A stretch of DNA of 62,318 nucleotides from an uncultured Sphingomonas sp. (lineage in GTDB: Bacteria > Pseudomonadota > Alphaproteobacteria > Sphingomonadales > Sphingomonadaceae). The position numbers and the translations under genes were made by a program. The stretch spans positions 1 to 62,318 of the forward strand of contig NZ_CAKZHV010000055.1 of NCBI RefSeq assembly GCF_936927845.1, written 5' to 3'. The notes beneath the pieces are model-generated. The model did not search any database, was not told the DNA's origin, and saw only the letters and a program-made list of their open reading frames with translations. Shown here one piece after another: positions 7,767 through 16,438 of the stretch. Each line of letters begins with the position of its first letter. Positions within the stretch are counted from its first letter, which is position 1.

Positions 7767-9104
7767 TCACTCGCCAGCCGGCAGCCACAACAGGAAACGC
7801 GCGCCCATGCCGATCGCGCTGTCGACGGTCAGGTCGCCGCCCATCGCGCGCGCTAACCGCCGCGCGATGTAGAGGCCGAGGCCGCTGCCGCCTGCCTCGC
7901 TCGCGTCGACGCGTTCGAACTTCTCGAAGATACGTGCCTGATCGGCCTCCGCTATTCCCTTGCCCTGGTCGGCGACGATCACCACCGCGCGGTCGCCCTC
8001 GCGTTGTGTGCGCAACCAGATCGTCGCGCCCTCCGGCGAATAGCGCACCGCATTGCCGATGAGGTTCACGAGGATTTGGAGCGTGCGCCGGAACTCGCCG
8101 CGTGCGGGCAGCGATTGCTCCAGACCATCACGGTCGATCGTCACGCCCGCGTTCGCCGCGCGAACCTGCAACAGCCCGGCCGCGCGGCGCACCACGTCGG
8201 CCAGATCGATCGGCTCGTCCTCGACCGTGAAATCCTCGCGCTCGATCGCTTCCAGATCGACCAGATCGTCGACCAATCCGAGCAAGTGCCGCCCCGCGCT
8301 AGCGATATCGGCGGCGTAATCGGCGTAATGCGGGTCGATCGAGCCATCGACCGCGGCGTTGATGCTGTCGGCGTTGGCAACGATCCGCCCGAGCGGCCCG
8401 CGCAGGACCTGATCGAGCCGCGCGTTGAACGTCTCGACGACCGGCTCGGGCGGCGTCTCGTCGAGCAGATAGGTGCCGCCGACGAAGCCGTCAAAGCCGC
8501 CCAGCGGATCGCGCCGGACCGAGCCGGCCAGGAAGACGCGCACACCGCTCTCGCGGATCGTCGCCACTTGACGATCGAAATCAATCCGCTCGGCAACCGC
8601 ATCAAGGATCATGACATTGCCATCCTCGTCGGGCTCCATCGCGAACAGCCGGGTGAGCGGGCGCGACAGCGCGGCAACTGCGTCGAAGCCGTGGCGCACG
8701 CCGGCCTGTTCGTCGATCCGCGTCACGCGAAGGTCGGCATCGACCTCCCATTGCCAATCGGCGCCGGGCGGCGGCGGCAGGGCCGCGACCGTGTTGGCGC
8801 TGGTCGGCGCGCGCCACGCCGGACGCTCGCGCAGCACGGAGACGGCAAGCGAGGTGCCGCCATCGCCCGGCGTCGCCTTGATCCAGCAATCGAGGTCGAT
8901 CTCACCGTCGGCGATCGTCACGCCGCGCGCAATCAGAATGCGCAGCCGCCGCGCGAGCCGCGCCAGCGTATTGAACTGCGGCACGGCCAGCACGTGCCCG
9001 CGGCTGCCGCCCGCGCGCTCGTTGATTGCAACGAAGCCTTCGTCGGCGTCTATCAACCGGTCCTCGCGGTCGAGCCGCGCATGCAGGATCAACGGCTCGC
9101 TCAC
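7767..9104 (-). CDS. Histidine-kinase-like protein lacking the phospho-acceptor His
   Basis: This encodes 445 residues. The N-terminal half looks like two degenerate PAS-type domains; a dimerisation helix pair is at about 225-290 and a HATPase_c domain at about 320-445. The ATPase boxes look intact: NLIGNAVRYSP (N box), VADQGKGI (D box), IFEKFERVD (F box) and GGSGLGLYIARRLA (G box). The H box reads LDQVLRGPLGRI, with Gln232 where the phosphorylated His belongs, so ordinary autophosphorylation should not occur. Its start overlaps the DUF2336 stop by four bases. No response regulator is adjacent. It may work as an allosteric partner, as DivL (Tyr in place of His) does in Caulobacter. Confidence 0.8.
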   Translation of the reverse strand: MSEPLILHARLDREDRLIDADEGFVAINERAGGSRGHVLAVPQFNTLARLARRLRILIARGVTIADGEIDLDCWIKATPGDGGTSLAVSVLRERPAWRAPTSANTVAALPPPPGADWQWEVDADLRVTRIDEQAGVRHGFDAVAALSRPLTRLFAMEPDEDGNVMILDAVAERIDFDRQVATIRESGVRVFLAGSVRRDPLGGFDGFVGGTYLLDETPPEPVVETFNARLDQVLRGPLGRIVANADSINAAVDGSIDPHYADYAADIASAGRHLLGLVDDLVDLEAIEREDFTVEDEPIDLADVVRRAAGLLQVRAANAGVTIDRDGLEQSLPARGEFRRTLQILVNLIGNAVRYSPEGATIWLRTQREGDRAVVIVADQGKGIAEADQARIFEKFERVDASEAGGSGLGLYIARRLARAMGGDLTVDSAIGMGARFLLWLPAGE

Positions 9105-10213
9105 GCCGCCCCGCCCGCCGATGGGCTACCGAGCGATGCGCCGCCCAGCGACAATGCGCGGACCGCCTGGCGGAAGTCGCGGGTGAGCATCAGCGGTGCG
9201 ATCACCGCACCTGCCTGCTCCGGCGCAACGCCCGACGCGGCATCGATCGCGTCGGGCAGTGCCTCGACATCACGCGTGCGGTCGGCCTCGCCCAGCGCCC
9301 AGCCGATCCGGGCAAGCACGTCGCGCTCCATCCCGAGCGCGCGCAACGCGATCCACAGCCGCTCACCGTCGGGTTCGAGCGCGAGCGCGCGCGCTTCGTC
9401 CATCTCGATGCCGAGAGCATGCGCGAGGAAAGCCGCGAACAGCGTCAACCGTCCTTCGGTCAGCGCCTCGATCAGCAATCCGGGCAACCGTTCGACATCG
9501 GCGTCGATCGCCGCGGCGAGTCGGTGCGCGGCGACGATCGTGCCTGCGGCACCGTCGAAATGCGCGATCCGCTGCATCGCGGCGTCGACCAGCGCGCGAT
9601 CGGCGATGACCGACACCCCGCCCAGCCGCTCGCGCAAGGCGGCGGCGATCCACCAGACGAGCTGGTGGTGCAGTTCGGCGGGCAATTCGGCCCGGCGCTC
9701 CTCGGCGGGCGCGCGGCGGCGGCTGTCGGCAAGGAGGTAGTCGATCGCGGCGTCGCGCACCATCGGATCGTCGTGGTCGCGCAACCGTGCGAGAAGGCCG
9801 GTCGTGACGCCGGGTGCGCGATTGGCAATCAATGCCTCGTCGATCAGGTCAACACGCGCCTGCGCGACGATCTCGTCCATCAGCGCGCGGTCGCGCAGCA
9901 GCCCCGAATCGATCAGCCGCGCGAGCACGCCGGCGTTGTGCGCTGCCAGCGCCTTTGCCGCTGCCGCTTCGCCGCGGCCCGCAAGCAGGCGCGCGGCGGC
10001 GGCGGAGACATCGCGCTCAATCGCGGAAACGCTCGCTTCCACCATCGCGCCGATCAGCGCGCGGGCGCGATCGTCGAGCCTGTCCTGTTCGACGCGGAAG
10101 AAATCCTCGATCGCGGCGCCCAGCCGGCGACCGGCGCGGCGCTCGGCTGCCGCGGCGCGCAGCGCTAGCTCCGCGGCGGACACGTCGGGCAGCGAGGATG
10201 GGGAGAGCGACAT
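9101..10213 (-). CDS. DUF2336 family protein
   Basis: This encodes 370 residues, soluble and alpha-helical, rich in Ala, Arg and Leu. The middle contains RLRDHDDPMVRDAAIDYLLA and ELPAELHHQLVWWIAAALRE, matching what I know of the DUF2336 family of alphaproteobacteria, which is built of HEAT-like helical repeats. It lies between a nucleotidyltransferase-like membrane protein (36-base gap) and the kinase-like gene (four-base overlap), so it is in a signalling operon. The molecular role of the family is unknown; a scaffold for the kinase-like protein would fit the tight coupling. Confidence 0.75.
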   Translation of the reverse strand: MSLSPSSLPDVSAAELALRAAAAERRAGRRLGAAIEDFFRVEQDRLDDRARALIGAMVEASVSAIERDVSAAAARLLAGRGEAAAAKALAAHNAGVLARLIDSGLLRDRALMDEIVAQARVDLIDEALIANRAPGVTTGLLARLRDHDDPMVRDAAIDYLLADSRRRAPAEERRAELPAELHHQLVWWIAAALRERLGGVSVIADRALVDAAMQRIAHFDGAAGTIVAAHRLAAAIDADVERLPGLLIEALTEGRLTLFAAFLAHALGIEMDEARALALEPDGERLWIALRALGMERDVLARIGWALGEADRTRDVEALPDAIDAASGVAPEQAGAVIAPLMLTRDFRQAVRALSLGGASLGSPSAGGAA

Positions 10214-10249
10214 GGTGTCGGCATCTATCGCGGTTTCGTTAAAGCCGCG

Positions 10250-11416
10250 CTAAGCGTCGGCGCGGAGCGCCTCGATGGCTGCGGCAAGCGTCGCGGTCGC
10301 GTAGAGCGCCGCTGCTGCCAGTCCCCATTGCGGCAAGCCGAGCAACGCCCCCGCGGTCACCACGCTCAGATAGGCAGGCGCCCCGCCCCACCAGCGCCGC
10401 CGCGTCGCGGCGCGCGCCGCCCGCTCGACAAGGCCGCCCGCGACGATCAACTGCACCGCGACGAGCAGCGCAACCGTGCCCGTCCCGCACCCGAGCAACA
10501 GCACCGCGAGTGCGGGCGCGACGAGCGATGCAACGCGCAGTCCGCGCTGCACCTCCGCCTCGTCGCGGAACAGGGCGAGCGACCCGGCCAGCTCGCCGAC
10601 GATCGTCGCGATTAGCAAAGCGACCAGCCCCGATGCCCGCCATCCAGCGTACAACCCCACCAGTCCGGCGAGCGCGAGCACGCCCCCCGCGCTGGCCACC
10701 GCCATAGTCGCCACGCCGCGCCGCGCGACCTCGGGCACCGCCAGTCGCGCGATCGGGCGCAGGATCACGCGATCGAACCAGCTCGGCCGCGACGCCATCG
10801 AGGCTGCGAGCACCGCGCGCCCGCGCTGATCGAGCGCGCCGGCACGGTGCTCGATCCCGTGCCCTTGGCCGATTGCGTCCGCGGGCAGTTCGACCCGCTC
10901 GGCGCGCGCCTGCGCCAGAACGTGGAGCAGCGTCGATTGCAGGTCGTAGTCGGCGGGCATACCGGCGGCTTCCGAGAGGCGGCGCGCATCCATCCGCGCG
11001 AGTCCAGCCCAGGCCACGCCGCCACCGATCCGCTCGAATTCCATGCCGGCCGCCGCCTCGGGCACGACCAGCAGCGTGTCGTCCTCTTCGCTGGCGAGCG
11101 CGCTCACGACCGCTTCGCTCGTCACCAGACCGTCGGCGATCACCAGCACGCGCGCGAGCGGGTGGAGCTTGCCGAGCGCGTCGGTCGCGCTGCGCACCGC
11201 ATCGACCGCAACGCCGCGTTTGCCGACCCGCGCCAGCGCACCGATCAGCTCGGGCGTCAGGCGGGAGACGATGACGACGATCTGCGACGCGCCCGCCGCG
11301 ATCAGCAATCGTGCTTGATATTCGATCAGGCTCGCGGCGGCGAACGGCAGCGTTGCCGTCAGCGTGCCCGGACGATCGAGCGCCTCGCGTGTCGCAAATA
11401 AGAGGCCTGCCAGCAT
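10250..11416 (-). CDS. Nucleotidyltransferase-like protein with C-terminal membrane domain
   Basis: This encodes 388 residues. Residues 1-150 look like a sugar-nucleotide or inositol-phosphate transferase fold (PFAAASLIEYQARLLIAAGA, IVVIVSRLTPELIGAL, VLVIADGLV). Residues about 225-385 hold about five or six hydrophobic helices. The layout recalls enzymes that join an NTP-transferase to a CDP-alcohol phosphatidyltransferase, but the D-G-x2-A-R...D-x3-D signature is not seen, so the membrane part is degenerate or different. It is in the operon of the Hpt-like, DUF2336 and kinase-like genes. Activity is unknown. Confidence 0.6.
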   Translation of the reverse strand: MLAGLLFATREALDRPGTLTATLPFAAASLIEYQARLLIAAGASQIVVIVSRLTPELIGALARVGKRGVAVDAVRSATDALGKLHPLARVLVIADGLVTSEAVVSALASEEDDTLLVVPEAAAGMEFERIGGGVAWAGLARMDARRLSEAAGMPADYDLQSTLLHVLAQARAERVELPADAIGQGHGIEHRAGALDQRGRAVLAASMASRPSWFDRVILRPIARLAVPEVARRGVATMAVASAGGVLALAGLVGLYAGWRASGLVALLIATIVGELAGSLALFRDEAEVQRGLRVASLVAPALAVLLLGCGTGTVALLVAVQLIVAGGLVERAARAATRRRWWGGAPAYLSVVTAGALLGLPQWGLAAAALYATATLAAAIEALRADA

Positions 11417-11477
11417 TTGCGGCTGTTACGGCGGCAAGCAGATGCGGGCAACCCGCCAGCCGCTTGGCGGCGCGCGC

Positions 11478-11771
11478 TTACAATCGTGCGATATTGCGGC
11501 GGATCAGGCGCAACGCGCGCGCGTCGCCCGCGAATACCGCCGCTGCCTGATCCGCCAGAGCGGCGAGGCGCACCGCACCGAAACTCGCTGCCAGTCCACG
11601 CAATCGCAACAACGCGTCGCGCCAGCTACCATCGTCGCCGGCCTGTTCAAGCACGCGGAGCGCGGCGTGCGCGCTGGCGATGAAGGCGGCACGCAAGTCC
11701 GCGATCAGCGCCGGATCGTCACCGATTGCGGCGGCCAATGCGTGATCGATCGCGCCCGGGTCATATGCCAT
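11478..11771 (-). CDS. Hpt-like protein lacking the phospho-acceptor His
   Basis: This encodes 97 residues from ATG 11771 (MAYDPGAIDHALAAAIGDD); an upstream in-frame ATG at 11780 is possible. The four-helix Hpt pattern is clear, but the site usually reading A-H-x-L-K-G is LLRLRG in DALLRLRGLAASFGA, so Leu55 replaces the phosphorylated His. It is the first gene of a minus-strand operon ending with a kinase-like protein that also lacks its His. Such proteins may bind receiver domains without passing phosphate. It is divergent from the coiled-coil gene at 11887. Confidence 0.75.
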   Translation of the reverse strand: MAYDPGAIDHALAAAIGDDPALIADLRAAFIASAHAALRVLEQAGDDGSWRDALLRLRGLAASFGAVRLAALADQAAAVFAGDARALRLIRRNIARL

Positions 11772-11886
11772 GCGGCGCATGATAGCCGCGGTTGGTTAAC
11801 ATGGTACCTACCGAGCGGACGCGCTGCGCGACACGCTCCGTCGCGAACCGCTTTCGCGCCGCCACAAACGTGGTAAGCCGGTCGTC

Positions 11887-14193
11887 ATGAACGGGGGGCC
11901 GTCAATCGTCGGGATACGCGTGTCCGAAGACATGCAGCAGCGTGTCGGGCTCGGGATCGAGCACGAGGCGCCATCGGAGTCGCACGCGGACGCGAGCTGG
12001 AGCCCGCCGCCCGCGCTGATTGCCGAACCGGGGATCGAGCCCGAGCCCAGCTGGCGCGTGCTGATGCCGTGGCTGCTCATCACCTTCGCGATCGCCTGGA
12101 TCGTCGCGATGGTCGCGCTCGCCTGGGGGCACGTGACCGCACCTCTCGAGGTCGTGCAGATCGCCGCTGCCGCGCTGCTCGGCCCGCTGTTCGCCGGCGT
12201 CGCCTGGTTACTGGCGATGCGCACCAGCCGCGCCGAGGCGCATCGTTTCGGTGCAAGCGCGCATGCGATGCGCGAGGAAGCCGCGGCGCTCGAATCGACT
12301 GTTGGCGCACTCGGGCTCGTGATCGACCAGCAACGCGCGCAGCTGGCCGAACAGGTGCGGATGCTGGCGGCGACGGGCGACGCCGCTACCGCACGGCTGG
12401 CCGCGATCGGCCGCGGCTTGTCGGAGGAGATCGACCAAGCCGACGTCCACGCGCGCGCACTCGCCGACGCGGCCAGCCACGCGCAGTCGAGCCTGTCGAC
12501 GCTGCTGAACGGCCTGCCGACCGCGCAGGCGGAGACGCGGGCGCTGACCCAATCGATCGAGCAGGCCGGGCTTGCCGCGGGCGAGCGGGCCGCTGCGCTC
12601 GACGCGCAGATCGCGGCGCTGATCGCGCGTGGACGCGAGGCCGAGACGGTCGCGGGCGGCGCGGCAGAGAAGCTCGCCGCACACATTCGCCGGATGGAGG
12701 CGACCAGCGAGACGGCGGGGGCGCGGCTCGAATCGGTCACCTCCGATGCTGCGGGCGCGGTCGACGCGCTACTCGATCGCACTGCGACCGCGATCGACCA
12801 ATCGCGCAAGGGGATTGCGGCGCAGGGCGAAGCGATGCTGGCGCTGATCGGCACCAGTCAGGTCGCGCTTGATCAGGCCGCGCGCGAAAGTGCCGAAGCG
12901 CTTACGCAGCGGATCGAGCTGGTCGAGATGGTTATCGAACGGATCGCGCGTCGGCTCGACGCGCAGCGCGGCGTCGGCGAAGAATTATTCACCGCGCTGG
13001 AGGACAGTCTCGCGCGCAACGAGCGCCGGATCGAGGCGCTGCACTTGAGCGGCACCGAGCGTTCGCAGCAGCTCGCCGCCTCGATCAGTGCGCTGACCAG
13101 TTCGGCCGAGGCAATGGGCGACGCGCTTCAATTGGGCGACGCGCTTGCCACGCGCACGATCGCGACAACCGAGACGCTGCTGACCGCGCTCGACGCTGCG
13201 GCGCGCGAGATCGACGAAACGCTGCCCGAGGCGATCGACCGGCTCGATCAGCGTATCTCGGCCAGCCAGTCGGTGGTCGTCGCCGCGCGCCCCGAATTGC
13301 TGGCGCTCGTCACCGCCGCGGAGAGCACGCACGATGCGATCGAGGCGATCGCACAGGTCATTGCCGAACAACGCCGCAGCGTCGACGCGCTGACCGGCAC
13401 GTTGCTCGACGCGCTCACCACCGGCCGGGCCAAGGCCGACGCAATCGGCCACACCGTCGGCGAGGCGACTGAGCGCGCGCACCGGCTCGCCGAGGAGGCT
13501 GCGCCACGATTGATCGAGGCACTACTGCGCGTTCGCGACACCGCGGCCAACGTCGCCGATCATGCGCGCGACACGCTGGCGCACGTCATTCCCGAGGCTG
13601 CCGAGGCATTGCAGGCGGCGAGCAACGACGCGCTCCACCGCGCGGTGACCAACGGCGTCGAGGCGCAGATCGCGCAGGTTTCCGCGGTCGCCGAAACGGC
13701 GGTCGAGGCCGCCGCGCGCGCGACGCAGCGGCTTGAGCAGCAGATCGCGGTGATCGACGCCGCGGCGGCGCGCGTCGACACGCGGTTGGCGGAGGAGCAG
13801 CAGCACCGCGACCGGGTCGAGCAGGACAGCTTCGCACGCCGCGCCTCTTTGCTGATCGAACAGCTCAATTCCGCGTCGATCGACCTGACCCGCACGCTCG
13901 CACCCGACGTATCGGACAGCGCATGGGCGGCGTATCTGAAGGGGGATCGCGGCGTCTTCACCCGCCGCGCTGTACGCCTGCTCGACGCCGCCGAGCAGCG
14001 CGACATCGCGCGGCTCTACGACGACGAGCTCGCCTTCCGCGAGCAGGTCAACCGCTACATCCACGATTTCGAGGCGATGCTGCGCACCATCCTTACCCAA
14101 CGCGACTCGTCACCGCTGGGAGTGACGCTGCTGTCATCGGACATGGGCAAGCTCTACGTCGCGCTCGCGCAGGCGATCGAGCGGCTGCGCTGA
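11887..14193 (+). CDS. Membrane-anchored long coiled-coil protein
   Basis: This encodes 768 residues. A cytoplasmic N-terminus of about 55 residues is followed by two membrane helices (MPWLLITFAIAWIVAMVALA and VVQIAAAALLGPLFAGVAWL). About 540 residues of Ala/Glu/Arg/Gln-rich heptads come next, then a more conserved-looking C-terminal domain (SAWAAYLKGDRGVFTRRAVR ... SSDMGKLYVALAQAIERLR). The architecture recalls polar scaffold proteins such as Caulobacter TipN, or apolipoprotein-like filament proteins; sequence homology is not claimed. It is transcribed away from the Hpt-like/kinase-like operon, 115 bases apart, so shared regulation is likely. Confidence 0.7.
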   Translation: MNGGPSIVGIRVSEDMQQRVGLGIEHEAPSESHADASWSPPPALIAEPGIEPEPSWRVLMPWLLITFAIAWIVAMVALAWGHVTAPLEVVQIAAAALLGPLFAGVAWLLAMRTSRAEAHRFGASAHAMREEAAALESTVGALGLVIDQQRAQLAEQVRMLAATGDAATARLAAIGRGLSEEIDQADVHARALADAASHAQSSLSTLLNGLPTAQAETRALTQSIEQAGLAAGERAAALDAQIAALIARGREAETVAGGAAEKLAAHIRRMEATSETAGARLESVTSDAAGAVDALLDRTATAIDQSRKGIAAQGEAMLALIGTSQVALDQAARESAEALTQRIELVEMVIERIARRLDAQRGVGEELFTALEDSLARNERRIEALHLSGTERSQQLAASISALTSSAEAMGDALQLGDALATRTIATTETLLTALDAAAREIDETLPEAIDRLDQRISASQSVVVAARPELLALVTAAESTHDAIEAIAQVIAEQRRSVDALTGTLLDALTTGRAKADAIGHTVGEATERAHRLAEEAAPRLIEALLRVRDTAANVADHARDTLAHVIPEAAEALQAASNDALHRAVTNGVEAQIAQVSAVAETAVEAAARATQRLEQQIAVIDAAAARVDTRLAEEQQHRDRVEQDSFARRASLLIEQLNSASIDLTRTLAPDVSDSAWAAYLKGDRGVFTRRAVRLLDAAEQRDIARLYDDELAFREQVNRYIHDFEAMLRTILTQRDSSPLGVTLLSSDMGKLYVALAQAIERLR

Positions 14194-14418
14194 GGCTGTC
14201 TACCGTCGCGCGGCGCGACTGAGCGTAACCGGTCGCTACGTCGCGAGAGCTTCCGGGCGAACCAAGCCGCCATCACTCGTCTGAACGAGTGTCGTTATTA
14301 CCTCTGCCTTGTTCCTCGATGTCGAGAGGCAGCGGAGTTCCGGAGCAAGTCCAAGACGACGAGCGTGCGATGGCAAGGATGTGCTCAAAACGGCACAACA
14401 TCGCCGTCTTGAGCCGCC

Positions 14419-14694
14419 TCACACCACGTTGGCAGCGTCGGCGTAGTCGAGCGTCTGCGTGTTTACCCAGCCGAACTCGTAATTCGCCATGAAGAGCGCG
14501 AACAGGATCGTCGCCACGATCGTGGTGCGCACAACGACCCGCTTAAGCGAAAATTCGTGCGGTGAACTCTCCGCAGTGCCGGGCACGTGCTCGGCCCCCG
14601 CCTCCGCCGAGGTTTTCACCCCGAAGGGGAGGACGAGAAACACCGAGAACGACCAGAACAGGACGTAGATCGCCAGCATCGAGGTCCAGCGCAT
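14419..14694 (-). CDS. DUF1467 small membrane protein
   Basis: This encodes 91 residues with two membrane helices (MLAIYVLFWSFSVFLVLPFG and VVVRTTIVATILFALFMANY). The motif LPFGVKT between them, and the position immediately after the RNase J gene at the end of the nuo-birA-coaX-rnj series, fit the DUF1467 family of alphaproteobacteria. Its ATG lies six bases past the RNase J stop, so it is probably the last gene of the transcript. Function unknown. Confidence 0.8.
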   Translation of the reverse strand: MRWTSMLAIYVLFWSFSVFLVLPFGVKTSAEAGAEHVPGTAESSPHEFSLKRVVVRTTIVATILFALFMANYEFGWVNTQTLDYADAANVV

Positions 14695-14700
14695 CGTGCG

Positions 14701-16341
14701 TCAGACCTGGACGACGACCACGTCGATGACCGGCTTCTTGCCGGTCCAGCGCGTCGCAACGCGGCGCACCGCGAGGCGGACCTGCTCGCGCAGCTTCTCG
14801 CGATCGCGCGGGGCACCGCGCATCGCCTCGGCTGCGGCGGCGATGGCATCGTCGAGGAAGGCATCCCGCTCCTCCTCGACCGGGACGCCCTGGACGCGCA
14901 CGTCGGGGGTGCCGCCCGCTCGGCCGTTGCGGTCGACCGCGATCCCGACCGAGAGCTGACCGTTGACGGCGATGCGGCGGCGTTCGTTGATCGTGCTGCC
15001 GTTCGACGGCAGGATCACGTCGCCGTCGAGAACGAGCCGGCCGACGGGGGCATTCCCGATCTTCTCCGGCCCGTTCGGTGCCAGCCGCACGATATCGCCG
15101 TCGGTCTGCACCAGCGCGCGGGGGATGCCGTTCGACAGGCCAAAGCGCGCCTGCTCCTTCAGGTGGCGCATCTCGCCGTGCACGGGGATCAGCGCCTTGG
15201 GACGCATCCACTCGTACATCGACTTGAGCTCGGGGCGGCCGGGGTGACCGGAGACGTGGACGTGCGCCTGCTTCTCGGTCACCATCTCGACACCCTTGGC
15301 GGCGAGCTGGTTCTGGATGCGGCCGATTGCGACCTCGTTGCCGGGAATCTGCTTCGACGAGAAGATCACGGTGTCGCCCTCGTCGAGCTTGATCGGGTGC
15401 GTGCCCTCGGCGACGCGCGCGAGCGCCGCGCGCGGCTCACCCTGCCCGCCGGTCGCGATCACCAGCACCTTGTTGCGCGGCAGCCGCATCGCGGTTTCCG
15501 CGTCGATCAGATTGGGCAGGTCCTTCAGATAACCCGTCGCCTGCGCGACGCGGATGATGCGGTCGAGCGAGCGGCCCGCGACCGCCAGCTTGCGCCCGGT
15601 CTCCTCCGCCACCTTGCCGAGCGTCGCGATACGCGCGGCATTCGACGCGAACGAGGTGACGAGGACGCGGCCCTTGGCCTTCGCCACCGTCTCGGCGATG
15701 CCGCGGCGCACGTCCGCCTCGCTGCCCGACGCCTCGGCGTTGAACACGTTGGTCGAGTCGCAGACGAGCACGTCGATGCCCTTGTCACCGATCGCGCACA
15801 GTTCCTCGGGCGTCGAGGGCTTGCCGATCAGCGGCTTGGCGTCGAGCTTCCAGTCGCCGGTGTGGAACACCCGCGCGGCCTTGGTTTCGATCACGAGGCC
15901 ATTCGCCTCGGGGATCGAATGCGCGAGCGGGACCATCGTGAACTTGAACGGGCCGACGTCGAACGGCTTGTTCGCGTCGACCAGCTTGATCTTGACGCGA
16001 TCCTGGATCCGCTCTTCCTCGAGCTTGCCGCGGATCAGCCCGGCGGTGAACGGCGTCGCGTAGAGCGGCACCCCCAGATCCTCGGCCAAGTACGGCAGCG
16101 CGCCGATGTGATCCTCGTGCCCGTGGGTCAGGACGAGCCCGACCAGATTGTCGATCTGTTCCTCGATGAAGCGCAGGTCGGGCAGGATCACGTCGATGCC
16201 GGGGAAGCCCGCGTCGGCGAAGGTCACGCCGCAATCGACCATCACCCATTTGCCGGCGTGGCCGTAGAGGTTGACGTTCATCCCGATCTCGCCCGATCCG
16301 CCGAGCGCGCAGAAAAGTAGTTCGTTGTTCTTCGGTGTCAT
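14701..16341 (-). CDS. rnj: Ribonuclease J (beta-CASP metallo-beta-lactamase)
   Basis: This endo- and 5'-exoribonuclease acts in RNA maturation and decay. The 546 residues from ATG 16341 (MTPKNNELLFCALGGSGEIG) carry the metal motif LTHGHEDHIGALP (about 70-82), the later histidine at VFHTGDWKLD, the beta-CASP motifs (ATGGQGEPRAAL, SSKQIPGNE) and the HVSGHPG / PVHGEMRHL part typical of RNase J. The track frame opens five codons earlier, but an aagga site seven bases before 16341 supports this start. It follows coaX in the operon. Confidence 0.93.
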   Translation of the reverse strand: MTPKNNELLFCALGGSGEIGMNVNLYGHAGKWVMVDCGVTFADAGFPGIDVILPDLRFIEEQIDNLVGLVLTHGHEDHIGALPYLAEDLGVPLYATPFTAGLIRGKLEEERIQDRVKIKLVDANKPFDVGPFKFTMVPLAHSIPEANGLVIETKAARVFHTGDWKLDAKPLIGKPSTPEELCAIGDKGIDVLVCDSTNVFNAEASGSEADVRRGIAETVAKAKGRVLVTSFASNAARIATLGKVAEETGRKLAVAGRSLDRIIRVAQATGYLKDLPNLIDAETAMRLPRNKVLVIATGGQGEPRAALARVAEGTHPIKLDEGDTVIFSSKQIPGNEVAIGRIQNQLAAKGVEMVTEKQAHVHVSGHPGRPELKSMYEWMRPKALIPVHGEMRHLKEQARFGLSNGIPRALVQTDGDIVRLAPNGPEKIGNAPVGRLVLDGDVILPSNGSTINERRRIAVNGQLSVGIAVDRNGRAGGTPDVRVQGVPVEEERDAFLDDAIAAAAEAMRGAPRDREKLREQVRLAVRRVATRWTGKKPVIDVVVVQV

Positions 16342-16438
16342 TCTTGTCCTTTGCACGCCACTCCGCTGCGACGCGTGGTCGAACGGTAGCGGCGCGATGT
16401 TCGCTGTTTTCCGGGTAGCGGCCCCGGCGCCGATCTCG

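Noticed and set aside
8004..9740. Long plus-strand ORF (578 codons)
   Set aside because: It lies antisense to the kinase-like and DUF2336 genes, which have clear motifs; it is a shadow ORF.
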